This document shows positions 1 through 8,933 of a DNA stretch of 62,149 nucleotides, piece by piece. Under the pieces are notes generated by a model, which was not told the origin of the DNA, ran no database searches, and saw only the letters and a list, made by a program, of their open reading frames with translations. Every line of letters starts with the position of its first letter. Position 1 is the stretch's first letter. Origin of the DNA: Planctomycetota bacterium (lineage in GTDB: Bacteria > Planctomycetota > Phycisphaerae > UBA1845); contig JACQFE010000036.1 of assembly GCA_016200265.1 (NCBI GenBank), positions 1-62,149 on the forward strand, in the 5' to 3' direction. A program made the translations under genes and the position numbers.

Positions 1-383
1 CCCTTCGCTGCTCATTCAAGTTCAAAATGGAAGAATCACGCATGGGGGAAAGGGGGCGGTGCGCCCACGCAACGCCACACATGCCTTCGTCAACTCAAAA
101 CCCGTCAAACGCTTGGGACAATGAATAATCCGGGCTAAGGGCACTGGAACGGCATGTGTATTTTTCCGAGCCGCGCCCGTGAGGAAGCTTTGGAAACATC
201 GAAGAGTCGAAAGGTCGAAACGAGGAGAGGCGCTGGTACCCAACCTTTCGCGAGGCGAAAGGCGAGGTGACGGATTGCAAAAGGTGAATCCCGACCTCAG
301 GTTGGAAAAGGCGCGACTTGAGCCACTTGTTGGTTTGGCAAGCCTAACCCGTAAGGGACATAGAGCCGGTTTCACGACGCCCC
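1..383. other. Left-edge intergenic stretch with repeats
   Basis: I see no convincing gene here; open frames on both strands have no family signature and no ribosome binding site. It holds a CCGAGCCGCG-type repeat at 166-188, a run of CGAAA/GTCGAAA-like text at about 190-226, and a small hairpin at 245-261 (CTTTCGC, loop GAG, GCGAAAG). The same hairpin stem recurs at 60041-60057 with loop GAA, so it is a dispersed element rather than a local accident. Confidence 0.6.
166..188 (+). repeat. CCGAGCCGCG-family intergenic repeat, copy 1
   Basis: The copy reads CCGAGCCGCG then CCCGTGAGGAAGC. Close copies occur at 6633-6657 and, inverted, at 22895-22919; a weaker one sits at the end of thiC. Seen directly in the sequence. 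Confidence 0.7.
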
Positions 384-869
384 TCAAGCACTCTTTGGTC
401 TCTTCTTTGAGCGGACGGCGCGAGCGGCAACTCGCGCCGAAATATTCAATGCCACCGCGGCGCGAATGAGCGCCTTCAACGCCTTTTCATCAATCTTGTC
501 GCCCTCATGGAAATCGATGGCGCGCCTGGTGTTGCCTTCGAGGCTGGAGTTGAAAAGGCCTGAAGGGTCCGCAAGCGACGCGCCATTGGCGAAGGTCAGC
601 TTCACGACATTCTTGTACGTCTCACCGGTGCAGATGATTCCCTCGTGGGACCACACCGGAACCCCTGCCATCCAGTTCGATGGCTTTCTCCATTTCACTT
701 CCTCGTCCACGTCGGGGACAGCCTGCTTAATGAGATCGCGGAAACGATCGAGCGTCTCACTGCGCCAGTCACTCAACGCCGCAATTCTCGCATCGATCAG
801 CACAGAGGGAGAGTCTCCTCCTTTTCCTTGCTTCGCACCGCTCTTCATGGTTGTTGTCGATTTCTTCAT
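384..869 (-). CDS. DUF1801-family protein
   Basis: About 161 residues, cytoplasmic, no signal peptide. The core (about residues 25-140) has the look of DUF1801 (YdhG-like) proteins: a helix ending in FRDLIKQAVPDVDEEVKWRKP, followed by GVPVWSHEGIICTGETYKNVVKLTFANGA and the LFNSSLEGNTRRAIDF segment, which are typical of the fold. Members of this family are small and of unknown biochemical role; they are often found near stress or regulatory genes. I start at the ATG giving MKKSTTTMK, since the upstream extension is low-complexity and family members begin shortly before the ISALSDWRSET-like helix; a second ATG seven codons later is equally possible. The C-terminus is basic (KKRPKSA). Confidence 0.75.
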   Translation of the reverse strand: MKKSTTTMKSGAKQGKGGDSPSVLIDARIAALSDWRSETLDRFRDLIKQAVPDVDEEVKWRKPSNWMAGVPVWSHEGIICTGETYKNVVKLTFANGASLADPSGLFNSSLEGNTRRAIDFHEGDKIDEKALKALIRAAVALNISARVAARAVRSKKRPKSA

Positions 870-1057
870 GGTTGTTATCGCTCGCCCGTCACTTGAGTAT
901 CGCTTGTCAGCAGCTGGGAGCATCGCATCTCGTTTCCATAAGTCTCTTCGATGCCGAACGCGAAGATCGCCTTCCGGAGGCTGGAGAGCCGTTGGATCCT
1001 GAAGTACTGCGATGCCCTGCCGGTGAGTGCAGCGATTGGTTTTGTGCCTCGCTGCAT

Positions 1058-1528
1058 TCACGCTACGACTACGGAGACGCCAAATGGGACTTCGAGTGCA
1101 ATGAAAAGCTCCAAGCACCTGTGCGAAACCTCGAATCCGGCGATATCACAATTGGACCGATACCCACAGAAAACGTCAACCGTGAAACGTTGCTTGAGCG
1201 CTTTGAGATAGTCAACTGCCGGTCGCACGACTTGCCAAAGTGCCTCGATGTGGCGCTCCAACGGTTCGGTTTCGGGAAGCGAAGGCTTGAAGTGCCAAGC
1301 GTCGTCACGGTATTCCGGAGATCTTGGGCCTCGGCGTTCACCCTTGTGATGAATGCGGGTTGGTTGTACGCCGAGTCGCTGACTGACTTCCTCAAAAGGT
1401 ATATCGTCACCGTGAATGCGCAATGTCGCGCTGAAGCGGAAGAAATTCGCTTCGTCCGGCTCTTCACCGTTGATGAAGCCCCTTAACGTGCGAAACATCT
1501 TGGGTTCGTCGCGGTCACTCATTGGCAT
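1058..1528 (-). CDS. DUF4279-family protein
   Basis: 156 residues. Residues about 30-60 carry RFSATLRIHGDDIPFEEVSQ followed by RLGVQPTRIHHKGE, the pattern of the DUF4279 family (an antiparallel sheet with a helix). The family is widespread in bacteria, often as single genes, and has no known function. The gene lies 188 bp upstream of the DUF1801 gene on the same strand, so they may be co-transcribed. Three closely spaced ATGs (residues 1, 3 and 11) leave the start uncertain; none has a clear Shine-Dalgarno sequence. Confidence 0.7.
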   Translation of the reverse strand: MPMSDRDEPKMFRTLRGFINGEEPDEANFFRFSATLRIHGDDIPFEEVSQRLGVQPTRIHHKGERRGPRSPEYRDDAWHFKPSLPETEPLERHIEALWQVVRPAVDYLKALKQRFTVDVFCGYRSNCDIAGFEVSHRCLELFIALEVPFGVSVVVA

Positions 1529-1604
1529 ATAACCAGCTTATCGCATCAAACGATCAAGTGAAGTGACTTACTCCACTTCAGGCCTCCGCTCTGGTCGCCT
1601 TCAG

Positions 1605-1620
1605 CCCCCTGGAAAGGGGG
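1605..1620. repeat. CCCCCT/AGGGGG hairpin
   Basis: CCCCCT (1605-1610), loop GGAA, AGGGGG (1615-1620), followed by GAGG. It is very like the first hairpin inside topA (16214-16232), which suggests both come from the same dispersed palindromic repeat. There is no T-run, so a terminator role for the gene at 1726-3873 is unlikely. Confidence 0.55.
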
Positions 1621-1725
1621 GAGGTTCCGTTACACTTAGGTGTGACTTGCTCTGGCACGATTCGTCGGCTTGCGGGCGGATGACTTGGCGACCGCTCACG
1701 CCACGCACCTCGCAGTCGTCACAAC

Positions 1726-3873
1726 TTACGGGCAAGCCGTTGGGCCGGCGAACGGATACGCCAGGGATCGAAATCCATCAATGCAATTTGCGATGTCCGC
1801 AATGTCCACTGCCTTGTTCGGCGTGTCCGGGTTGATGTCGCCGCGGGCGACAATGGGCGCTCCGAGCACACCCTTGAACTTGTCGGTAAGGCCCGCGACG
1901 TCCGAAATATTGGGTTGGGTCAGCGGATCGGGTGATGGAGTTTGGAACGGCGCGACCACATCACCCCATCGGAATGTGGCGATGGACAACGGCGAGCTGG
2001 CGTAGGAACAAAAAGCCTCAGCCCCCAAGCACACGTGCGGGACATTCTCTATGGAATATCGTGAGCTGGGGACGATTTCCGGGCCTGTCACGTGGAGAGG
2101 ATTTCCTCCAAGTTCATCGGCCCAGCTCGTGTAATAGGGAGCGCATTGAAGGCGCGCACAATGAAACGTCGTTGCCAAGATATCGCTCTCGGTGCATGTC
2201 GAAACCGGGCCAACCCACCGGACCTGGTTTTCAAAGGCGCTGAAATCGGGTGCCGGAAACTGCGGAAGGTTCGGCGGATCGGGATGGTGCAGCGAATTCA
2301 GCGTGACGCGGAGGGCGGTGGGGACCGGTGGGATATTTCCGTCGGAAGGAACGACGAAAGAAATCCACCTGACCTTCTCCACACCATCGGGTTCTGCGAG
2401 CGGGGCCAGCGGGATATCGGCGCAGACATCAAGCAAAGAATCTGTAACGATCTGTTGATTCGGACCCACTCCGTTTCCGGTCCATACCCCGTGCATGACC
2501 CCGTTCTGCAAAGCCACGCCAATGTACTCGCCGATGCGGAGCGTGGGCGGCGGACCCTCAAAGCGATGTGGCGCGCCGCGGTCGGGGTCAATGGCAACGT
2601 CGTTAAGCTGGACGTCTGGCGCCCACGTCAGCCCGCGGTCGTTACTGATCGTGTAGAACACGTCGAGCATATAATGTCCACTCGCATTTAACGCTCCATT
2701 GCGATTGTCGTACCACATCACGGCGATGCACCCCGTTGAATTATCAATGGCTGCGGTGGGCATTACCTGAAAGGTGGTTCCCGGTCCGTGATCGACCCGA
2801 ATCGGCGCTCCCCACGTCAGACCATTGTCGGCCGAGCGGGCGATGAATATGTCGGCAGCGTCACCTGCGTCATGATTGTTATCCGGATCGTCGTTGGCCA
2901 CGATGTAGAGGCTTCCCGGGATTTGGGGATCGGGCAGCACCCAAGGTTGCAGCGATCCCTGCAGCCAGAACGCGGCGCCGGGGATCACGCCGTCAGGACA
3001 GTCTTGTACGTTATACGTCACGTCGGAAGCCCCAGGCCCGAACGCCAGGGTCTTCTGTGGAAAGCTCACTCCTCCATTGATCGAACGCATCACGATGGTC
3101 TTACCGCTACTGCCATCGGGATTGCAGAAGAACCCGGGTTGCGAATGGTACGCAATGTATACGTCGCCGTTTGGAGCGACAGCAACGTGCGGTGGCCAAG
3201 CAAACCCCTCGGATACGGTGGAAAGCTGCAATGGAGCGGACCACGATGCCCCGTTATTCACCGAAAACGCAGTGAGCACTCGTTCTGATCCTGACGTGGG
3301 AAACTCTGTCCAAACAGAATACAGCCGATTGGCAAAGGGACTTCCTGCAAAGTGGTCGGCGGCCAGCCATGACTTGTCATTCTCGTTGCCGCTTGCACCC
3401 GAAACAGACACTTTCACCGGCCCGCTGATCAAGTTGCCCGTGGTAGGGTCCATTCGACTCACGAATTCATCGGCACCATTGGCGCCAATAAACCCTTGAT
3501 AGGCATAGAACCATCGTCCCTGGGCATCGAATGCCAGAGATGGATCGCCGTCTCGGCCGTAGCCAGCCGGAATCGTGTTATTACGAGGGGCAGTCCAAGT
3601 GAGGCCGCCGTCCATCGAGACTCGAGATTGAAAAAGAGACGACATCACCACATTGTTGGGATTGAAGATGTTGATCGCCACAGCCGGTTCGTTTGTTCCT
3701 CCGAGAGCGACATCTGCACCCGCGGCGGCAACTCCAACCTCTGGGGGTGGCGTATTTTTGTAAACCGTCCGGTGCCCTGAAGGCCCCACTCGAGGAGCCT
3801 GCTGCGCCCATGACGAGCTGATCGCCACGCAAGTTACGGCCACAGCTGATAATTGCAATTGGAAACATCTCAT
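1726..3873 (-). CDS. Secreted BNR/Asp-box protein with dockerin-like C-terminus
   Basis: 715 residues starting at an ATG preceded by a strong AGGAGGTG site; an upstream in-frame start is ignored. Residues 1-23 form a Sec signal peptide (MRCFQLQLSAVAVTC, cut near WAQ). The body has several Asp-boxes of the S-x-D-x-G-x-T-W type: SMDGGLTW at residues 86-93, then VNNGASW, INGGVSF, ADNGLTW and NDRGLTW. These build the sialidase-like beta-propeller (BNR repeats). The catalytic arginine triad and Tyr/Glu of true sialidases are not evident to me, so the substrate is open. The last 35 residues (GDINPDTPNKAVDIADIANCIDGF) form a dockerin-like calcium loop, as in two other secreted proteins in this window. 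It is divergently arranged with tig. Confidence 0.8.
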   Translation of the reverse strand: MRCFQLQLSAVAVTCVAISSSWAQQAPRVGPSGHRTVYKNTPPPEVGVAAAGADVALGGTNEPAVAINIFNPNNVVMSSLFQSRVSMDGGLTWTAPRNNTIPAGYGRDGDPSLAFDAQGRWFYAYQGFIGANGADEFVSRMDPTTGNLISGPVKVSVSGASGNENDKSWLAADHFAGSPFANRLYSVWTEFPTSGSERVLTAFSVNNGASWSAPLQLSTVSEGFAWPPHVAVAPNGDVYIAYHSQPGFFCNPDGSSGKTIVMRSINGGVSFPQKTLAFGPGASDVTYNVQDCPDGVIPGAAFWLQGSLQPWVLPDPQIPGSLYIVANDDPDNNHDAGDAADIFIARSADNGLTWGAPIRVDHGPGTTFQVMPTAAIDNSTGCIAVMWYDNRNGALNASGHYMLDVFYTISNDRGLTWAPDVQLNDVAIDPDRGAPHRFEGPPPTLRIGEYIGVALQNGVMHGVWTGNGVGPNQQIVTDSLLDVCADIPLAPLAEPDGVEKVRWISFVVPSDGNIPPVPTALRVTLNSLHHPDPPNLPQFPAPDFSAFENQVRWVGPVSTCTESDILATTFHCARLQCAPYYTSWADELGGNPLHVTGPEIVPSSRYSIENVPHVCLGAEAFCSYASSPLSIATFRWGDVVAPFQTPSPDPLTQPNISDVAGLTDKFKGVLGAPIVARGDINPDTPNKAVDIADIANCIDGFRSLAYPFAGPTACP

Positions 3874-4159
3874 GGCGATACACCTCCTGCTCAGGATGAT
3901 AGAAACTGGACATCGAAATCGCCGACAGTTATGACAGAAAGAAACTACTATCGCGATTTCTGGATTACAACAAAAATATGAGCGAAAATGCAAGTTTTTG
4001 CCGACTGATGAGTTGTTGGAGTGTATCGCCATAAATATCCCACCTGATGGTCTGCGGTTTGCGGTGATTTGCGGAGTCGATTAGCCTTACCATCCTGCCT
4101 TTCATCCGACCACAGGGCGTGTGTCGGCGGTGTTATGAGCTACTAGAGGAGTGGCATTA

Positions 4160-5896
4160 ATGACCAAAAAAGAACTGGCCGTCGATCAGGATGAGATGGT
4201 GGATGACCAGATGGAGGAGGGGGGCGAGGAGGCGCAATCCGCCGACGCCAAGGCCCTTGCCAAGCTCAAGGATGCGATCAAGGTCCAGCGCGAGGACTTG
4301 GGCGGACTCCGCGTCAAGCTCACTGTCACCATCCCGCGAGATACGATGGATGAGCGGCTCCAGGAGCAATTCGCGGAGTTGAAACGCGAAGCCCTCATTC
4401 CCGGCTTCCGCAAAGGACATGCCCCGCTCAAATTGATCGAAAAACGCTTTGCCGGCGAAGTCGGTGATGAACTCAAAGGCAAGCTGGTCAGCAGCAGCTA
4501 CATCGCCGCCACCGAACGGGAAAATCTGAAAACGCTCGGCGATCCGATGGTTTGGGTCAAGACCAAGGAAGAGCGCGTTGGCGATGACAAAAAGCCCCAC
4601 CAGGTCGAGGTGGATAAGCTAGTCCCATTCGACAAGGCCCTCGGCACGCTTTCCATCCCCAAGGACGGATCACTGACGTTTGCCTGCGAGGTTGAGCTGC
4701 GGCCCGAATTCGAACTGCCCGAACTCAAGGGCATACCGGCACAGAAGCCCACGGTGTCGATAGACGATGACGACGTGGACACGGAAATTGATCGTCTGGC
4801 ATCGTGGCGCGGCGCGTTCGAGCCGGTCGAAGACGGTCCGGCCGAAGAAGATGATATGCTCTATGCCGACATGACCATGACGGTCGATAGCGAAATGCTG
4901 ACACAGGAAACCAACATTGAAGTTCCTGCCCGCGATGTGCGCCTGAAGGGTGTTCCACTCGAAGGCCTGGGTAAAGTGCTGATGGGCAAGAAACCGGGCG
5001 ATCGCGCCAGCATCAAGGCCGAAGTGCCCAACGACCACGAATATGATTCCGCTCGCGGCAAGACCGCGACATTCGATTTCACAATCCACGAGATTAAGCG
5101 CTGGACGCCGCGACCCATCGATGATGAATTCTTGAGCAGCCTGGGCGTCGAATCGGAGGATGATCTCCGGAATCAGATTCGCACGACTCTCGAGCGAAAG
5201 CTGGAGCGCACGTTGCACGACAAAATGCTCTCGCAGATTGCGGAGCACCTCGTGGATAATACGAAAATCGACGTGCCTGAGGGCGTTTCCAATCGACAGA
5301 CCGATCGTGCGATCGCCCGAAGGGCGATTGAACTCCTGCAGCGCGGCATGCCCCACAACGAAGTGGAAAAACAGATCGACTCGATGCGCGGATCGGCCCG
5401 TGAACAAGTCATCCGCGACCTCAAGCTCTTCTTCATTCTCGAGAATATCGCCGATGAGCGCGAGATCGAAGTCAATGAAGAGGAAGTGAACGCTGCGATC
5501 GCGGACATTGCCAAGACCACGGGCAAGCGGTTCGATCGCGTCCGCGACGAATTGAGCAAGCAGGACGGCATGATGAGTCTCTATCTTCGCATTCGCGATG
5601 AAAAGGTGCTCGAACAGTTGCTGGAGGATGCGAAAATCACACAAGTAGAAGGACCGCCAAAGAGCGCTACGCCGAAAAAGCCAAGGGCTGCGGCGAATGC
5701 AATTGCGCCGATGGAAAAGGCAACGGCTGAACCCAGGACAAAGACCGAAGCGCCGGCCAAGACCGAGAAAAACAAACCGGCTGAAAAGGCGAAGGCCACG
5801 AAAGTCCAGGAAAAAGTGCCCGCTAAGGCCAATCCGAAAGCCGGCGCGAAGAGTGCATCACCAAACAAGGGTGACGCGAAAAAGAAGAAGAAGTAG
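4160..5896 (+). CDS. tig: Trigger factor with long Lys/Ala-rich tail
   Basis: Ribosome-bound chaperone and peptidyl-prolyl isomerase acting on nascent chains. The ribosome-binding N-domain has the signature GFRKGHAP (residues 82-89). The central FKBP-type PPIase domain spans roughly residues 230-330 (LKGVPLEGLGKVLMGKKPGDR). The helical C-domain follows to about 500. At 578 residues it is about 140 longer than usual. The excess is an acidic N-terminal lead (residues 1-30), a small insertion near 135-155, and a Lys/Ala/Pro-rich tail (about 500-578) ending in KKKKK that resembles a histone H1 tail. I choose the ATG at 4160 with AGAGGAG 9 bases upstream; a GTG at 4151 would overlap the site. It heads a tig-clpP-clpP group. 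Confidence 0.93.
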   Translation: MTKKELAVDQDEMVDDQMEEGGEEAQSADAKALAKLKDAIKVQREDLGGLRVKLTVTIPRDTMDERLQEQFAELKREALIPGFRKGHAPLKLIEKRFAGEVGDELKGKLVSSSYIAATERENLKTLGDPMVWVKTKEERVGDDKKPHQVEVDKLVPFDKALGTLSIPKDGSLTFACEVELRPEFELPELKGIPAQKPTVSIDDDDVDTEIDRLASWRGAFEPVEDGPAEEDDMLYADMTMTVDSEMLTQETNIEVPARDVRLKGVPLEGLGKVLMGKKPGDRASIKAEVPNDHEYDSARGKTATFDFTIHEIKRWTPRPIDDEFLSSLGVESEDDLRNQIRTTLERKLERTLHDKMLSQIAEHLVDNTKIDVPEGVSNRQTDRAIARRAIELLQRGMPHNEVEKQIDSMRGSAREQVIRDLKLFFILENIADEREIEVNEEEVNAAIADIAKTTGKRFDRVRDELSKQDGMMSLYLRIRDEKVLEQLLEDAKITQVEGPPKSATPKKPRAAANAIAPMEKATAEPRTKTEAPAKTEKNKPAEKAKATKVQEKVPAKANPKAGAKSASPNKGDAKKKKK

Positions 5897-6002
5897 CCGC
5901 AAGGCGTCGATGACTGCGTGGGCAGCCCTTTGATCGTTGCAAGCCGTACACGCGCTGCTGATGCGATTTTGAAGCCTGTGCTGTCTGAATTGTAGGAATG
6001 AG

Positions 6003-6629
6003 ATGAGTATGCAAGAATTCTACGGACCACCGGGTACGTCCAATCAATATCCGCCCTATCAGCGAACCCGTGAGATGTCCCTCACGGATATGCTGCTGGA
6101 AAATCGCATCATTTTTCTGGCCGGACCCATTGTCGAACGCACTGCCAGCATCGTGATCCAGCAGCTCTTGTATCTGCAATCCATTCGTCGCGATCAGGAC
6201 GTGAATTTGTACATTAACTCGCCCGGCGGCTTGGTGGATCAAACCCTGGCGATTTACGACACGATGCAGTTCGTAGGGTCGGATATCGCCACGTACTGCA
6301 TCGGGCAGGCGGCCAGCGGCGCGGCGATCATTTTGATGGCCGGCACCAAAGGCAAACGTTTCATTCTCCCCAACGCCAAGGTCATGCTGCATCAGCCCTA
6401 TGGCGGCATCACGGGTCAGGCCGAGGACATCAGGATCCAGGCCGAAGAAGTGCTGCGCGATAAGCTGCGGCTGAATCAGATCATCGCACGATGCAGCGGG
6501 AAGTCGATCGACAAAGTCGCCGAGGAAACCGAACGCGATCGCTATCTCACCGCGGACCAAGCGTTGGCGTATGGCTTGGTGGATGAAATTCTGGTTGACG
6601 ATCGCAAGAAGAAGAAGTCGCAACTTTAA
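6003..6629 (+). CDS. clpP: ATP-dependent Clp protease proteolytic subunit, paralogue 1
   Basis: Serine peptidase S14 that forms the barrel degrading proteins fed by Clp ATPases. 208 residues, normal length. The triad is present: Ser105 in GQAASGAA, His130 in LPNAKVMLHQP, Asp179 in ERDRYLTADQ. The nucleophile elbow is unusual, ASGAA instead of the nearly invariant ASMGA. The hydrophobic contact region INSPGG is kept. The C-terminus is very basic (DDRKKKKSQL). It lies 106 bp after tig and 48 bp before a second clpP, so the three are probably one transcription unit. No clpX or clpA follows in this window. ATG with GTAGGAATG upstream. Confidence 0.93.
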   Translation: MSMQEFYGPPGTSNQYPPYQRTREMSLTDMLLENRIIFLAGPIVERTASIVIQQLLYLQSIRRDQDVNLYINSPGGLVDQTLAIYDTMQFVGSDIATYCIGQAASGAAIILMAGTKGKRFILPNAKVMLHQPYGGITGQAEDIRIQAEEVLRDKLRLNQIIARCSGKSIDKVAEETERDRYLTADQALAYGLVDEILVDDRKKKKSQL

Positions 6630-6632
6630 ATT

Positions 6633-6657
6633 CCGAGCCGCGACCGTGAGGGAGCGG
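6633..6657 (+). repeat. CCGAGCCGCG-family repeat, copy 2
   Basis: It fills the short gap between the two clpP genes: CCGAGCCGCG, then ACCGTGAGGGAGCGG. The 25-bp unit matches the inverted copy at 22895-22919 at nearly every position. It sits just upstream of the ribosome binding site of the second clpP. Confidence 0.75.
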
Positions 6658-6677
6658 AATTGCCGAAGGACGAACGA

Positions 6678-7289
6678 ATGACAATCATCAATCAACGCGT
6701 GCCGTTCGTGATCGAGAACACCGGTCGAGGTGAACGGGAGATGGATATCTTCTCCCGGCTCCTGAAAGACCGCATCATCTTTCTCACGGGCGGAATTGAC
6801 GACGAAGTCGCCAACCTCATCGTCGCACAGATGCTCTTTCTTTCCAATGAAAACCCCGATGCCGACGTCCACCTGTACATCAACAGTCCGGGCGGCTCGG
6901 TTTCCGCAGGGCTCGCGATTTACGACACCATGCAATATCTCCGCTGCGACGTCGCCACGTACAACGTAGGCCTCTCCGCAAGCATGGGTGCGGTAATCCT
7001 TTGCGGCGGCGCCAAAGGCAAGCGGTTCCTTCTCCCCAACGCCCGCACGCTCCTTCATCAGCCGTTGATAGGCGGCGTGATGCAAGGTTCGGCTACAGAC
7101 CTTTCAATCGAGGCCGAAGAAATCATTCGACTCCGCAAGGCCCTGTATTCGATTATTTCCTCGCGTTCCGGCAAGCCGATGGCCCAGGTCGAAAAAGATT
7201 GCGACCGCAACAAATGGCTCGACGCGCCGGAGACGATTTCCTACGGTCTGGCCGACACGATCCTGGAACGAATGGCCGTATCAAAGTAA
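6678..7289 (+). CDS. clpP: ATP-dependent Clp protease proteolytic subunit, paralogue 2
   Basis: 203 residues. This copy is the canonical type: Ser102 in GLSASMGAV, His127 in [11 protein letters not shown], Asp176 in [11 protein letters not shown], and the [18 protein letters not shown] strand. It differs clearly from the upstream clpP, so the pair are old paralogues and not a recent tandem duplication. By analogy with ClpP1P2 systems they could form a mixed-ring protease, but that is inference. The ATG at 6678 has GAAGGACG eight bases upstream; a TTG six codons earlier is less likely. Confidence 0.93.
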   Translation: MTIINQRVPFVIENTGRGEREMDIFSRLLKDRIIFLTGGIDDEVANLIVAQMLFLSNENPDADVHLYINSPGGSVSAGLAIYDTMQYLRCDVATYNVGLSASMGAVILCGGAKGKRFLLPNARTLLHQPLIGGVMQGSATDLSIEAEEIIRLRKALYSIISSRSGKPMAQVEKDCDRNKWLDAPETISYGLADTILERMAVSK

Positions 7290-7371
7290 TTGATTCGCCC
7301 AAGTGCGGCGCTGAAGCCGCCCCGGACGCGAAGCAAAACGACACGTCATGTGACCATCAGAGGGGATTTCC

Positions 7372-8256
7372 GTGCCGATGCTCAGCCAATCTCTTTGGGC
7401 ATGCGCTCTCGCTTGCGTGATCGCGCCGACTGACGACCCGCTCGCGTTGCTGACCCAGGCAAGATCCGCCCATCAAGCAAAGGACTATGCCACATGTGCA
7501 TCGCGGCATGACGAAGCCGCGAAAGCACTTCCCGGGGCGGCCTCACCGCTCTTTGGCGCCGCGTGCTGCTGCTCAGCCCAGGGCGACATGGACGCGACAT
7601 TCGAGCGCCTTGAACAAGCCCTCGACAGAGGCTGGCACGATATTGATCGACTCAAATCGAGCACCGATCTCGAAAAGGTGCATCGCGATCCACGATGGGC
7701 GCACGTGATCCGCCGCTGTGAAGAAGCAAGCGAGCGATTTGGCAGGTCTTGCAAGAGCGCCGATCTTCGCGGAGAATTGCTCAACCGCATGAGAGAAGAT
7801 CAAGGAGTCCGACTCAATCCACCCGCATTTTGGGAATTCAGCAAGCTCGCGGAGTGGCGACGGATCGATGCCGAAAACACGGCCTTCATGAAGGTGCTCA
7901 TTGAAAAATGCGGCTGGCCGGAAAAGAGCCACGTCGGCGACGACGGCGCGCTCGCAGTGTTCCTGCTCGTGCAACATGCGGACGATGTGCTATTCCAAAA
8001 GAAATGCCTGCCTCTGCTGACTGATGCGGTCGATCGCGGCGAGGCTCGCCCGCAGGACCGCGCCTATCTTCTTGATCGAATCCTCGTGCGCGAGAACAAG
8101 CCTCAGCGATATGGAACGCAATTTCAGGGCGTGGGCGCGGATTTGAAACCATTTCCGATCGAGGACGAGGCCAATATCGATGCTCGTCGACATGAACTTG
8201 GCCTATCGCCAATGGCCGAGTATGCTAAGCAAGTGCGCGAATCCGAACGACGATAG
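7372..8256 (+). CDS. Secreted DUF6624 protein with TPR-like N-terminus
   Basis: 294 residues. A short signal peptide (SQSLWACALACVIAPT) is followed by a TPR-like helical region (about residues 25-110, with PLFGAACCCSAQGDMDATFERLEQAL). A DUF6624-like domain follows at about 125-275, recognised by FMKVLIEKCGWPEKSHVGDD, ALAVFLLVQHADD, FQKKCLPLL and the block YLLDRILVRENKPQRYGTQF. The family is of unknown function and frequent in exported proteins. The GTG start at 7372 has GAGGGG six bases upstream; the ATG at 7378 is the alternative. Seven cysteines lie in the N-terminal half, which is high for an exported protein. Confidence 0.75.
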   Translation: MPMLSQSLWACALACVIAPTDDPLALLTQARSAHQAKDYATCASRHDEAAKALPGAASPLFGAACCCSAQGDMDATFERLEQALDRGWHDIDRLKSSTDLEKVHRDPRWAHVIRRCEEASERFGRSCKSADLRGELLNRMREDQGVRLNPPAFWEFSKLAEWRRIDAENTAFMKVLIEKCGWPEKSHVGDDGALAVFLLVQHADDVLFQKKCLPLLTDAVDRGEARPQDRAYLLDRILVRENKPQRYGTQFQGVGADLKPFPIEDEANIDARRHELGLSPMAEYAKQVRESERR

Positions 8257-8311
8257 GTGGTCCTTCGGAAAGCATGAAACCGCGCGAGAATCCCAGCCGT
8301 AGTGGAAGAAC

Positions 8312-8818
8312 ATGTCCAAACCAAGAATCGCCGTCGTATTCGGAAGTGATTCCGATTGGCCGGTCATGGAATATTGCGTCAAGCAGTTGCGAGCCTTCAG
8401 GGAAGTACCGCACGTTGAAGTGATAAGTGCACATCGAAATCCGGATCGTGTGGCTGAGTTTGCACGTGGTGCGGAGGCGTCCGGCATTGAGGTCATTATC
8501 GCTGCCGCGGGAATGAGCAACGCACTGGCCGGCGCCGTGGCCGCGCACACATGTCTTCCGGTGATCGGCGTGCCGCTTGGCGGCGGCTCATTGCACGGTT
8601 TCGACGCGCTACTATCGACTGTGCAGATGCCGCCGGGAATCCCCGTCGCAACGGTGTCTGTTGGTGAAGCCGGGGCGAAGAACGCCGCATTGCTGGCCGT
8701 ACAGATCATCGCCCGTCATGATGAGGCGCTCGCGGAAGCGTATCGCAGGTTCAAGTCGGACCAGGTCAACACTGTCGCGGCCAAGAACCGCGCGTTGCAA
8801 GAGCGAATGAAACAATGA
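8312..8818 (+). CDS. purE: 5-(carboxyamino)imidazole ribonucleotide mutase
   Basis: Catalyses carboxyl transfer on the imidazole ring (N5-CAIR to CAIR) in purine synthesis. 168 residues. It has the phosphate-binding GSDSDWPVM, the active-site SAHRNPD, and the class I-type end FDALLSTVQMPPGIPVATVSVGEAGAKNAALLAVQI. The central segment AAAGMSNALAGAVAAHTCLPVIG carries SNALAG where E. coli PurE has HLPG, as in some other bacterial and class II-like members. purK is not adjacent. ATG preceded by GGAAG. A likely terminator follows at 8826. Confidence 0.93.
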   Translation: MSKPRIAVVFGSDSDWPVMEYCVKQLRAFREVPHVEVISAHRNPDRVAEFARGAEASGIEVIIAAAGMSNALAGAVAAHTCLPVIGVPLGGGSLHGFDALLSTVQMPPGIPVATVSVGEAGAKNAALLAVQIIARHDEALAEAYRRFKSDQVNTVAAKNRALQERMKQ

Positions 8819-8825
8819 TTCCGAC

Positions 8826-8851
8826 CGACGCATCGGCCCGTCGCGTTTTTT
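8826..8851 (+). terminator. Intrinsic terminator after purE
   Basis: CGACG (8826-8830), eight-base loop, CGTCG (8839-8843), then CG and six T (8846-8851), eight bases past the purE stop. The stem is short, so strength is uncertain. Confidence 0.55.
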
Positions 8852-8933
8852 CCAATTCGCCCATTCAAGTCATGTTCGTGAATTCACACGATTGCACCTT
8901 TCCCACTTCTCGCACCGCTTTGAAGTTCCTCCG

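Noticed and set aside
1605..1620. Terminator for the BNR-repeat gene
   Set aside because: It has a good stem but no T-run on either strand and resembles a dispersed repeat.
4670..5644. Long open frame on the minus strand within tig
   Set aside because: It is antisense to a clear trigger factor gene, has no family features and arises from the codon bias of the real frame.
5823..7085. 420-codon minus-strand frame across clpP genes
   Set aside because: It is the complement of two intact clpP genes and has no recognisable domain.
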